From an uncultured Eubacteriales bacterium (lineage in GTDB: Bacteria > Bacillota > Clostridia > Peptostreptococcales > Anaerovoracaceae): DNA of 48,477 nt. The DNA lies in assembly GCA_902776285.1 (NCBI GenBank), contig CACYPK010000021.1:1-48477 (forward strand), written 5' to 3'. Below, piece by piece: positions 34,203 through 41,557 of the stretch. A program made the translations under genes and the position numbers. Positions within the stretch are counted from its first letter, which is position 1. Each line of letters begins with the position of its first letter. The notes under the pieces were generated by a model. It was not told the origin of the DNA, did no database searches, and saw nothing but the letters and a program-made list of their open reading frames with translations.

Positions 34203-34233
34203 AAAGTAACCCTTCCACAAAGTGGAAGGTCAA
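34203..34233 (-). promoter_or_regulatory. MerR-type promoter/operator with 19-bp spacer
   Basis: On the minus strand -35 TTGACC (34233-34228), a 19-bp spacer and -10 TACTTT (34208-34203). A perfect inverted repeat CCTTCCAC-AAA-GTGGAAGG (34211-34229) fills the spacer. Over-long spacers with a centred palindrome are the hallmark of MerR-activated promoters. Confidence 0.85.
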
Positions 34234-34287
34234 GAGGTTTTTGAAATATTTTTTGTGTAATTTATTATAGCACGCTATTTGCTACAT

Positions 34288-34316
34288 AAAAAAAGCCCTG
34301 TTCAGGCTGTTTTTTC
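34288..34316. terminator. Terminator-like hairpin between divergent merR and ftsH
   Basis: AAAAAAGCCCTG...CAGGCTGTTTTTT is a hairpin with T-runs on both strands. It lies between two divergent promoters where no gene ends, so it may be left from a lost gene or insulate the two promoters. Confidence 0.45.
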
Positions 34317-34357
34317 ATTTGGATTTAGAAGATTGTGTGTATATTGGCCTGTGATGA

Positions 34358-34386
34358 TTGAAGCGTATTGGATCGGGTGCTATCAT
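34358..34386 (+). promoter_or_regulatory. Promoter for ftsH
   Basis: -35 TTGAAG (34358-34363), 17-bp spacer, -10 TATCAT (34381-34386), 40 bp upstream of the ATG at 34426. Confidence 0.6.
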
Positions 34387-34425
34387 TCACCTGTATTAAT
34401 CAGATTATGAAAGAAAGGAATAACT

Positions 34426-36248
34426 ATGAACGAGGTTAACAGACCACGGAAACCTCTGCTTATCTTCTATATAGCAGTTCTCCTGATCCTGTTCCTGTGG
34501 AACTCCATGATCGTTCCGATGGTTGCAGAACAGGAAATCGAGGAAGTAGACTACGGCACCTTCATGACCATGACTGAGAAGAATCAGATCGGTAAGGTGC
34601 AGATTGGGAGCAATAAGATCCTTTTTACAAACAAGGACGGATCGAAGACATACGAGACGGGCATCATGAATGACCCAGATCTCGTCAACAGGCTCCATGC
34701 ATCCGGAGCTGAGTTCACCAGCGAGATCGTTGAGGAGATGTCGCCGGCGGCAAGCTTCTTCCTGAACTGGTTACTGCCGATAATCATTTTCGTTGTGCTA
34801 GGTCAGTATCTGAGCAGAAGGATGATGGACAAGGCAGGCGGCGGCCCGGGATCGATGATGTTCAACCTGGGCAAGAGCAATGCCAAGGTGTGGTGTATGT
34901 AAAATCATCTGACGGAATCAAATTCAGCGATGTCGAGGGTGTCGATGAGGCAGAGGAAAACCTTCAGGAGATCGTAGACTACCTGCATAATCCGGAGAAG
35001 TACCGTGAGATCGGAGCTTCGATGCCTAAGGGCGTACTGCTCGTAGGCCCTCCGGGAACAGGTAAGACCATGCTCGCCAAGGCTGTAGCCGGCGAAGCTG
35101 ACGTACCGTTCTTCTCGATGTCAGGCTCTGAGTTCGTTGAGATGTTCGTCGGTATGGGAGCATCCAAAGTGCGTGACCTGTTCAGGCAGGCCAAGGAGAA
35201 GGCTCCGTGTATCGTATTCATAGATGAGATCGATGCTATCGGTCAGAAGAGAAACAGCGGAAATCTCGGCGGCAATGACGAGAGAGAACAGACTCTGAAC
35301 CAGCTTCTGACTGAGATGGACGGATTCGAGGGCAACAGCGGAGTAATCATCCTCGCTGCGACCAACCGTCCGGAATCACTCGACCCTGCGCTCACAAGAC
35401 CGGGACGTTTTGACAGAAGAGTACCTGTCGAGCTGCCTGACCTGCAGGGAAGAGAAGCCATCCTAAAAGTACATGCCAAGAAGGTCAAGGTCGAGGACAA
35501 CATCGACTACAGCGCTATCGCAAGAATGGCATCCGGCGCATCCGGTGCTGAGCTTGCCAATATAGTAAATGAGGCAGCTCTCAGAGCTGTCCGCGACGGG
35601 CGCAAGGCTGCAAGCCAGACCGACTTCGAGGAGAGCATCGAGGTAGTCATCGCAGGATACCAGAAGAAGAATTCGATCCTTACTGACCAGGAGAAGAAGA
35701 TAGTTGCCTATCACGAGATCGGCCATGCGCTGGTCGCTGCAAAGCAGACCAATTCAGCTCCTGTCCAGAAGATCACGATCATCCCGCGTACTTCGGGAGC
35801 TCTCGGATATACTCTCCAGGTCGATGAAGGCAACCACTACCTCATGAACAAGGAAGAGCTCGAGAACAAGATCGCAACTCTCACCGGCGGACGTGCCGCA
35901 GAGGAAGTTGCATTCGGCTCAGTGACGACAGGTGCTTCGAACGATATCGAGCAGGCTACCAAGCTGGCGAGAGCGATGATCACCCGCTACGGCATGAGTG
36001 ATGACTTCGACATGGTCGCTATGGAGACAGTTCAGAACCAGTATCTCGGCGGAGACACTTCGCTCGCATGCTCGGCAGAGACACAGGCTAAGATCGATGA
36101 GAAGGTCGTTGAACTTGTCAAGCAGCAGCATGAGAAGGCTGTACAGATCCTGACAGAGAACAGAGAGAAGCTCGACGAACTTGCAGCTCAACTGTATGAG
36201 AAGGAGACGATCACAGGCGAGGAGTTCATGAACATTCTCAACAGCTGA
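34426..36248 (+). pseudogene. ftsH: ATP-dependent zinc metalloprotease FtsH, split by a 5-bp duplication
   Basis: Membrane AAA+ protease that degrades unneeded membrane and regulatory proteins. The first part (34426-34902) encodes two TM helices (about residues 10-30 and 108-127) with the extracytoplasmic domain between, ending SNAKV-WCM-stop. The second part (34890-36248) carries Walker A GPPGTGKT, Walker [12 protein letters not shown], the SRH region and the zinc-site HEIGH, and lacks the membrane part. The break is a tandem copy of GGTGT (34887-34891 and 34892-34896). Removing one copy restores AKVYVKSSDGIKFSDVEGVDE and a normal FtsH of about 606 aa. A GTG at 34890 could restart the catalytic part. 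Good promoter and ribosome site (AAAGGAA). Confidence 0.88.
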
Positions 36249-36317
36249 TCAGAGATAGAAATTACACACATGATGCCGGCACTCCTGAAAGGCGTCCGAC
36301 ATCTTTTCATTTGAAAG

Positions 36318-37142
36318 ATGACGCTACAGATTATTTATACGATTCTTGAATATTTTCTCGTATTCTCATTCCTCGGATGGTGTGTTGAGGTGGCATATCA
36401 GGCGGTGAGCAAGGGGCTGGTTGTCAACAGAGGATTTCTGAACGGCCCCGTATGCCCGATATACGGATTCGGAGTGCTGGCGGTGTTTTTCCTGCTTCAG
36501 ATAACGGGTGAGGGAGAATTCTATGAGCAGAACGCGCTCAAGGTGTTCCTCTTCGGAGTCGTCCTTGCGACGGCTGTTGAACTGTTCGGCGGGTGGATCC
36601 TGGATAAGGCATTCCACGCGAGATGGTGGGACTATTCGGACAGGCCTTTCAATCTGAACGGATATATCTGCCTCCAGTTCAGCATCATCTGGGGCATGTC
36701 CATACTACTTGTTGTGCGCGCTGTATATCCGATGCTGAGCAGCATTCTTGAACGCATCCCGCAGAATATAGGGTGGGCGCTGATAGGAATCTTCTCAGTA
36801 ACATACATCGCGGACTTTGCTGTTTCAGTCAGTGTAATGATAGGACTCAACAAGCGTATGGCTGAGATCGATGAGATGCAGAGACGCATGCGCGTTGTCA
36901 GCAATGAACTTAGCAACCAAATCGGAACCAGGACCCTTGAGACCAAGCAGCGCGTTGATGACGCGAAGGTCCAGGCTTCGCTTGCGGGTGCTGAGGCAAT
37001 AGAGCATATTTCAGCTGCCAGGACTGAAGCAAGAGAGGCGATCGAGACAAGCAAAGCTGAGACTCTGGCTCAGATGGCGGCATCACGTGCCGAACTTACG
37101 GCTAAGCGTAAAGCACTCGAAGAGCGCATTTCCCGCAGATGA
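36318..37142 (+). CDS. CmpB-type (putative ABC transporter type IV) membrane protein
   Basis: A 274-aa protein. Residues 1-180 have about five TM helices and match the PF06541 family: FLGWCVEVAYQAV...NRGFLNGPVCPIYGFG, and the hallmark RWWDYSDRPFNLNGYICLQFSIIWG near residue 100. A cytoplasmic Ala/Glu/Arg-rich coiled-coil tail (about 185-274) follows. Function unknown. The ribosome site is weak. Same strand as ftsH with a 69-bp gap; overlaps the next tiny frame by ATGA. Confidence 0.82.
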   Translation: MTLQIIYTILEYFLVFSFLGWCVEVAYQAVSKGLVVNRGFLNGPVCPIYGFGVLAVFFLLQITGEGEFYEQNALKVFLFGVVLATAVELFGGWILDKAFHARWWDYSDRPFNLNGYICLQFSIIWGMSILLVVRAVYPMLSSILERIPQNIGWALIGIFSVTYIADFAVSVSVMIGLNKRMAEIDEMQRRMRVVSNELSNQIGTRTLETKQRVDDAKVQASLAGAEAIEHISAARTEAREAIETSKAETLAQMAASRAELTAKRKALEERISRR

Positions 37143-37398
37143 AGCACCATAAGTACGCAGAACTGCTGGAGGAGATTTGCGAGAAATTGAGGTACTAAAA
37201 TGAATGAAAAGAAAGAATTATATTACGAGGAAGGCATAAACGAACAGCTTCCTGAAACCGTTCCGGCATTAACATAAAGAAACAGCAGGGTGTGAAGAAA
37301 GACGGAACGCCTAACATGGTAATAAGAGATGGTGAAAAAAGAAAAGAGCTTCCGGAATTGTTCCCGAAAGCCCATGTTATGGAACAGGTGAACAGGCC
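37139..37398 (+). pseudogene. Coding debris: 19-aa frame and a frameshifted small gene
   Basis: An ATGA overlap starts a 19-aa frame (MKHHKYAELLEEICEKLRY, 37139-37198). Then ATG at 37200 begins MNEKKELYYEEGINEQLPETVPAL and stops at 37277. In the next frame the text continues NIKKQQGVKKDGTPNMVIRDGEKRK... up to about 37400, where it meets the convergent gene. A single-base shift near 37272 would join the two, so this is probably the remains of a small gene. Confidence 0.45.
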
Positions 37399-38214
37399 TT
37401 ACTTCTTTTTTATACCTACATCTCCTGCACTCGCATCTATATCCATCTTGCTTTTACCGTTTCCAAAGATGTAAGCATCGCCTTTCTTAGTAAACGGTAT
37501 CTCTGAGTTGAAATCTCCGGCTGATATATCTGCCTCCAATGTCATATCGGTCTTCTCCGGCAGATATATCTCGATATTTCCTGCGGACGCATCGATTTCT
37601 GACTTTTCCGGTGCTTTGTCAGCACTGAGTTTCAGACTGCCCGAGCTAATGTCAATGGCCAGCTTTCCAATGCTTTCTGCTGTCACATCCACATCATCTG
37701 CTGAAGCATCGATTTCCATCTCATCACTCTCTCCATGCTGGACGATCGTTATGTTGCCGGCAGATGCATCTATATCGTAGTTTTCAGCACTGCAGTCAAC
37801 ACTGACATCACCTGCGGAATCATCAATGCTCATATCCGATAGTTTAACATCCACAGGAACCGTGATCTCCAGAGACTTTTCCAGATCCTTAATACTAAAC
37901 CCTTTACCTGCTGCACAATACTTTACATGCAGTGTGCTGCCATCGACCCAGGTATGGACTTTGAGCTTGTCATCGATTTCTGTTTTTGATGTCTCCTTAA
38001 CAGTAACGGTAGCCATTTTATCTCCCTTAACTGTGACATTTCCGGCCATGTAGTCGATGTCAATGTTTTCGATCTTTTCCGCTATCTCCCGGTCTCCCGG
38101 TATGTATTTATCTGCATTATCATAATTGTAGTTCAGTTTCACACCGCATCCGCTAAGGCAGATCAGCATCGACGCAGCAAGAGCAGCTGTAAGCATTGTT
38201 CTAAATATCTTCAT
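37399..38214 (-). CDS. DUF4097-type beta-helix lipoprotein
   Basis: A 271-aa surface lipoprotein with signal peptide and lipobox LSGC (Cys about 23). The rest is a repetitive beta structure in which I/IDASAGNI/V-type units recur about every 20 residues (DDSAGDVSV, DASAGNITI, DASADDVDV, DISSGSLKL, DASAGNIEI, DISAGDFNS, DASAGDVGI), as in DUF4097 proteins. It overlaps the anti-sigma gene by 14 bp and has AAGGAGG upstream. It is the third gene of the ECF sigma operon and probably part of an envelope stress response. Confidence 0.88.
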   Translation of the reverse strand: MKIFRTMLTAALAASMLICLSGCGVKLNYNYDNADKYIPGDREIAEKIENIDIDYMAGNVTVKGDKMATVTVKETSKTEIDDKLKVHTWVDGSTLHVKYCAAGKGFSIKDLEKSLEITVPVDVKLSDMSIDDSAGDVSVDCSAENYDIDASAGNITIVQHGESDEMEIDASADDVDVTAESIGKLAIDISSGSLKLSADKAPEKSEIDASAGNIEIYLPEKTDMTLEADISAGDFNSEIPFTKKGDAYIFGNGKSKMDIDASAGDVGIKKK

Positions 38215-39166
38215 TGTCAGTTCCTCCTTTTCTGCTGGTTATAAATCCAGCTGCTGCCAGAACAGCTCCTGTTGCCAGTCCTGCCACCAGCGCCGGCCAT
38301 GATACGTCAATATATTCATATGTTCCAGATAATAGTGCGCTCTTTCCTATCAGCAGAAAGATTATATCCGTCGCGAAGTAGCCAAACAGGCTGAGTGCCG
38401 CGACTGAAACGCCTGCTTTGATCAGTCCGTTTGCCGGCAGATATCTGATGATCAGGAACAGGATCCATGCCATCACGATCATCGGTCCGGAGATCCCGAA
38501 TGCCATTCTGAAGAAACCATGCACGCGATTGCTGAATCCGATACATAGAATCATAACTATGTAAGTCATAGTATATGCCGTCATCAACGTCAGCCCCTTT
38601 TTCCCCTCTACGTATCCCCTGACAGGTTCCCGGAATACTATTAAAGGCGCAAAGCATACTGTCAGACCAAACAGCACCGCGGAAGCTGCTATAAAGAACC
38701 AACTTCCGCCACTATACATACAGCACGCTGCCAGAAGGAACACCAGGCTTACAGTAAATGACACCATTGTGTGCAGCATTCTGTTCTCCGGAGTCATCAG
38801 AGGAACCACTATCAGAGATGCCGGTATCATCATGGCGGTCAGCACTATGAAAAACCAGCCAAGTCCATTGCCGTGTGCGATGTTTACTATAAGGCAGACC
38901 AAAACCGGAATCGCAAATAATGCAGCGACTATCGCGCCTGCGAGAGCGCTCTTTCTTTTGAAGAAACGCGACTGCGACTCGATGACCTCGTCACGCGCTT
39001 TTACGATTTCACTGTCAATGGTTATACTATTAAGTTTTTCAAGAGTATTTTTGCAGTCCGGACATTCGGCGAGATGCTCTTCAACGGCCCGTTTGCTCGC
39101 AGGACTGCAGACCCCGTCTATGTACAGAGGCAGGAGGTCTGCTATCATTTCACATTCATACTGCAT
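38201..39166 (-). CDS. Zinc-finger (zf-HC2) anti-sigma factor, polytopic
   Basis: A 321-aa membrane protein. The N-terminus has the zinc-binding anti-sigma signature: CEMIADLLPLYIDG...S.ASKRAVEEHLAECPDCK (HxxxCxxC). After a linker there are about eight TM helices (residue 75 to near the end), more than in a one-pass anti-sigma factor, so this is likely a membrane sensor that sequesters the sigma factor. It starts one base after the sigma stop (TGA-A-ATG), consistent with coupled synthesis. Confidence 0.87.
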   Translation of the reverse strand: MQYECEMIADLLPLYIDGVCSPASKRAVEEHLAECPDCKNTLEKLNSITIDSEIVKARDEVIESQSRFFKRKSALAGAIVAALFAIPVLVCLIVNIAHGNGLGWFFIVLTAMMIPASLIVVPLMTPENRMLHTMVSFTVSLVFLLAACCMYSGGSWFFIAASAVLFGLTVCFAPLIVFREPVRGYVEGKKGLTLMTAYTMTYIVMILCIGFSNRVHGFFRMAFGISGPMIVMAWILFLIIRYLPANGLIKAGVSVAALSLFGYFATDIIFLLIGKSALLSGTYEYIDVSWPALVAGLATGAVLAAAGFITSRKGGTDNEDI

Positions 39167-39167
39167 T

Positions 39168-39650
39168 TCAATCCATCCTTTCTATGATTTTCAATCTGGC
39201 GCGATGATACGTTACCCGGGCCCAGGTTTCTGTCTTTCCGAAGATAGAACCGATTTGTCTGAATGACAATTCACCGAACACTCTCAGCTGGAACACTTCC
39301 TTGTACGGCTCCTCCATTTCATGGAGGATACAGTGAATACGGTATGCGGAATCTGCATCTGCGAGTTTTTTCTCAATGTCAGTTCCGGTATCCGGTATGT
39401 CATCAGGAGGTTCCCCTTCCAGCCTCGAATAATGCCGCTTCTCATCAATGAAGATGTTCCTGGCGATTGCACAGAGCCATGTATAGCACTCGCTCTCGCC
39501 TCTGAACCCCTTTGATGTGGATATCGCTCTGAGGAATGTCTCCTGTGTGATATCCATGGCATCATTCCTGTCTCCTGTGAGTGTCATGACATATGAAAAC
39601 ACCTTCATATAGAACGCTTCATATAGTTTTTCGGCGGTGTTCTTCTCCAC
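39168..39650 (-). CDS. ECF-family RNA polymerase sigma factor
   Basis: A 160-aa sigma-70 of the extracytoplasmic-function group. Region 2: SYVMTLTGDRNDAMDITQETFLRAI...FRGESECYTWLCAIARNIFIDEKR. Region 4: HEMEEPYKEVFQLRVFGELSFRQIGSIFGKTETWARVTYHRARLKI. The start is GTG at 39650 with AAGGAG about 11 bases upstream. The operon sigma, anti-sigma, DUF4097 lipoprotein is tightly packed. A promoter of ECF type (39685-39712) suggests the sigma factor transcribes its own operon. Confidence 0.93.
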   Translation of the reverse strand: MEKNTAEKLYEAFYMKVFSYVMTLTGDRNDAMDITQETFLRAISTSKGFRGESECYTWLCAIARNIFIDEKRHYSRLEGEPPDDIPDTGTDIEKKLADADSAYRIHCILHEMEEPYKEVFQLRVFGELSFRQIGSIFGKTETWARVTYHRARLKIIERMD

Positions 39651-39684
39651 GTATCAATGCACTCCTTTATTTGATCTCATCGGT

Positions 39685-39712
39685 TAGACGGAGATATTTC
39701 ATTTTCGTTACA
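39685..39712 (-). promoter_or_regulatory. ECF-type autoregulatory promoter
   Basis: On the minus strand TGTAAC (39712-39707), a 16-bp spacer and CGTCTA (39690-39685). This fits the TGWAAC-N16-CGT pattern of ECF sigma promoters such as SigW/SigX, and lies 35 bp upstream of the sigma factor's start. Confidence 0.65.
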
Positions 39713-39781
39713 CAGATTTTAGCATTTTTTTGAAAAATTTCCTCGCCAGGGCAGATGACAACGAATCCGGGCAAAATAAAG

Positions 39782-39803
39782 GACTCCGGAGATGGTCTCC
39801 GGA
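39782..39803 (-). terminator. Terminator following the duplicated tRNA-Gly 3' end
   Basis: On the minus strand CTCCGGAGA pairs with TCTCCGGAG around CCA, then TCCTTTATTTT. It stands about 10 bp past the extra copy of the tRNA-Gly 3' end at 39813, as expected if a tRNA gene once ended there. Confidence 0.8.
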
Positions 39804-39812
39804 GCCTGGATA

Positions 39813-39832
39813 ATGGAGCAGGTGAAGGGAAT
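39813..39832 (-). repeat. Duplicate of the tRNA-Gly 3' end (direct repeat copy 1)
   Basis: ATGGAGCAGGTGAAGGGAAT (+ strand) is identical to 40018-40037, the 3' end of the intact tRNA-Gly plus one flanking base. The two direct copies are 205 bp apart. Such tRNA-end duplications are typical of att sites left by site-specific integration, or arise from unequal recombination of tandem tRNA genes. Confidence 0.8.
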
Positions 39833-39835
39833 ATC

Positions 39836-39924
39836 CGGCCGTCAAGGACGCCTGACGGCGCCGCATTTGCGGTCTTCGATCCTTGACTGCCGTTTTCCGG
39901 GTGTGCATATAAGTGTACACCCGG
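39836..39924. other. Highly structured non-coding segment (three-way junction plus hairpin)
   Basis: CGGC-c-GTCAAGGA (39836-39848) pairs with TCCTTGAC-t-GCCG (39880-39892). Inside are two hairpins: CGCC-tgac-GGCG (39849-39860) and CCGCA-tt-TGCGG (39861-39872). An adjacent hairpin pairs CCGGGTGT (39897-39904) with ACACCCGG (39917-39924). There is no open frame of note. It could be a small RNA, a recombination site or a cruciform. Strand unknown. Confidence 0.6.
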
Positions 39925-39949
39925 ACTCGAACCCTCTTTGCTTTCAGAT

Positions 39950-40057
39950 AAGCTTACGTCTCGGGTTCGATTCTTTATTTGCTCCATGCAAAACGCCCCA
40001 TGAAGGGGCGTCTTTGCATGGAGCAGGTGAAGGGAATCGAACCCTCGACGTAAGCTT
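39950..40057. repeat. Imperfect inverted repeat containing the tRNA-Gly 3' half
   Basis: The left arm (39950-39999) reads AAGCTTACGTC-tc-GGGTTCGATTC-tttatt-TGCTCCATGCAAA-ACGCCCC. The right arm (40004-40057, minus strand) reads the same sequence with CCTTCACC in place of tttatt, and is the real tRNA 3' half plus its terminator stem. So half of a tRNA is copied in opposite orientation around the terminator loop, suggesting a hairpin-templated duplication. Confidence 0.75.
39984..40020 (-). terminator. Terminator directly after tRNA-Gly
   Basis: On the minus strand GACGCCCC and GGGGCGTTTTGC form a hairpin just past the CCA end. The stem is extended by the surrounding inverted repeat (TGCTCCATGCAAA/TTTGCATGGAGCA) to about 20 bp. 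Confidence 0.75.
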
Positions 40058-40092
40058 GGGAAGCTCAAGTTTTGCCATTAAACTACACCTGC
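40019..40092 (-). tRNA. tRNA-Gly (anticodon CCC)
   Basis: A 74-nt cloverleaf including encoded CCA. Acceptor GCAGGTG/CACCTGC; D arm GTTT-AATGGCA-AAAC; anticodon stem TGAGC/GCTTA (one G-T pair) with loop TTCCCAA, anticodon CCC, reading GGG; T arm GAGGG-TTCGATT-CCCTT; discriminator T then CCA. It sits downstream of the EamA transporter gene on the same strand. Confidence 0.93.
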
Positions 40093-40155
40093 GTGACAGA
40101 CGCCTGAGCGTCTTTTTATTGTGCTTATACAGTATACCGCAGAAGCGGCGTTTTG

Positions 40156-41040
40156 TCAGTTTGTTTTTTCCTTTGCGACGGTCATTATTGCTATTCCGGT
40201 CAGGATAGCCGCAGTGCCGCCTATCTCAGCCGGATGGTAGCTCTGGCTGAGCCAAAGAGCTGACGCCGCCAGTGCGGTGACCGGTTCAAACAGGTTGTAG
40301 ACCCCTCCTCTTACAGGACCTACGATGCTGGTGCCGTATAAAAAGAGCGCGAAAGCGAACGCGGCGCCCGGAAGGATTATGAAAAGCATGCCCCAGATCA
40401 TCGGAGAGTCCCATGCCGCAGGGAAGTTCCAGAGTTTGCAAAACGGAGCGATGACTATTCCTCCGACAAAGAGTCCCCAGCCTACCGTCTCAAAAGTGCC
40501 GTAGCGCTTTATGAGATCGGCCGGGAGCGTTATGTACAGCGCACAGCAGAGGGCGGATATGAGTCCGGATATCAGGGCGAGCGGATGTATCGCGAGGGCG
40601 CTTATATCTCCGTGGGTGGATATAAGAAACGAGCCCGCGATCACCAGAACGAGCGCTGACAGTTCAGACGGCGTCGGCTTTCTGTGCTCTTTGATGATCA
40701 CGTATATCAGCACAAACACTGGCGCGGTCTGCTGTATGGCAGACGCGATGCCTGCGTTGCTGTAGTCTATCGAATTATAATATGTCGGCTGGCAGAGCCC
40801 GAACGCGAAGACCGCTATCACGAGCAGCCTCAGCACGGACTTTCTGTCCTTCCAGATATCGAATATGCCATACGGATTTTTGACGAGAGCGAATATCAGC
40901 AGCACAAGACCCGATGTGATCATGCGGAAGTTCACCATCCACATCGTATCTACGCCCCGGGCCATGAGGTATTTGCTGACTACCGCATTCAGTCCCCAAA
41001 GCCCTGCCCCCAGCAAAGTTATGAGCGTACCGCTTAGCAT
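40156..41040 (-). CDS. EamA-family (DMT) transporter
   Basis: A 294-aa protein with ten predicted TM helices in two EamA repeats (about residues 5-140 and 150-290), e.g. LLGAGLWGLNAVVSKYL at the start and YNLFEPVTALAASALWL in the second half. These drug/metabolite-superfamily carriers export amino acids or small metabolites; the substrate is unknown. The ribosome site is weak. It lies upstream of tRNA-Gly on the same strand, with a small AGACGC/GCGTCT hairpin between (40098-40125). Confidence 0.92.
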   Translation of the reverse strand: MLSGTLITLLGAGLWGLNAVVSKYLMARGVDTMWMVNFRMITSGLVLLIFALVKNPYGIFDIWKDRKSVLRLLVIAVFAFGLCQPTYYNSIDYSNAGIASAIQQTAPVFVLIYVIIKEHRKPTPSELSALVLVIAGSFLISTHGDISALAIHPLALISGLISALCCALYITLPADLIKRYGTFETVGWGLFVGGIVIAPFCKLWNFPAAWDSPMIWGMLFIILPGAAFAFALFLYGTSIVGPVRGGVYNLFEPVTALAASALWLSQSYHPAEIGGTAAILTGIAIMTVAKEKTN

Positions 41041-41080
41041 TTCTTTATCAGTCCGCGTTATTCATGGTTTGCGTCGGATC

Positions 41081-41506
41081 CTAGTTTGCTCCGACAACAT
41101 TGATCGCGACAGTTCCCGTCGCTTTCTCTGCTACTGTCGCCTTGACCATATATGAACCGGCCGGCATGCTGACGGTCTGCTCGTCGTCGCTGCTTACATG
41201 GGCCGTATACTGAGCGTCTCCTTCCACATCCGGAAGCTCATCAGGGTTGTCCATTCCTTCAGCGCTGATGAACTCGATAGTCAGTTCACCTGACTCCAGA
41301 TCCGCCTTAATGTTGAGCTGCTCACCTTCTTCGAACACAAGTGATCCGGTCACAAAATAGTCTCCCATATCTGCTTTGGACGCAGTAATGGTCATGCTCT
41401 TGTCATCGACTGACTCTCCACTGAACTCCGACTTTCCGCAGGATACCATTGTGAGCATGGAAAACGCTAGCACGATGACCGCGAATACTGATAATAGTTT
41501 CTTCAT
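41081..41506 (-). CDS. Small lipoprotein of unknown function
   Basis: A 141-aa protein; the ATG at 41506 has AGGAGGAA upstream. Signal peptide MKKLLSVFAVIVLAFSMLTMVSC with lipobox MVSC (Cys 23). The mature domain of about 115 residues looks beta-rich (DMGDYFVTGSLVFEEGEQLNIKADLESGELTIEF...MPAGSYMVKATVAEKATGTVAI) and resembles small extracytoplasmic beta-sandwich domains. Between the EamA gene and the trmB fusion gene. Confidence 0.82.
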   Translation of the reverse strand: MKKLLSVFAVIVLAFSMLTMVSCGKSEFSGESVDDKSMTITASKADMGDYFVTGSLVFEEGEQLNIKADLESGELTIEFISAEGMDNPDELPDVEGDAQYTAHVSSDDEQTVSMPAGSYMVKATVAEKATGTVAINVVGAN

Positions 41507-41557
41507 TTCTTCCTCCTGAATTGGTTGATTATATCTGAAGTCTTGATGCAAGGCAGG

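Noticed and set aside
34288..34316. Hairpin read as an attenuator of ftsH
   Set aside because: The best ftsH promoter (34358-34386) lies downstream of the hairpin, so it would not be in the ftsH transcript.
39836..39892. Hammerhead or similar self-cleaving ribozyme in the three-way junction
   Set aside because: The junction lacks the conserved CUGAUGA and GAAA core bases.
39667..40068. Open frame of 133 codons across the tRNA region
   Set aside because: It runs antisense through tRNA copies and terminators, has no ribosome site, and its text is translated tRNA T-arm repeats.
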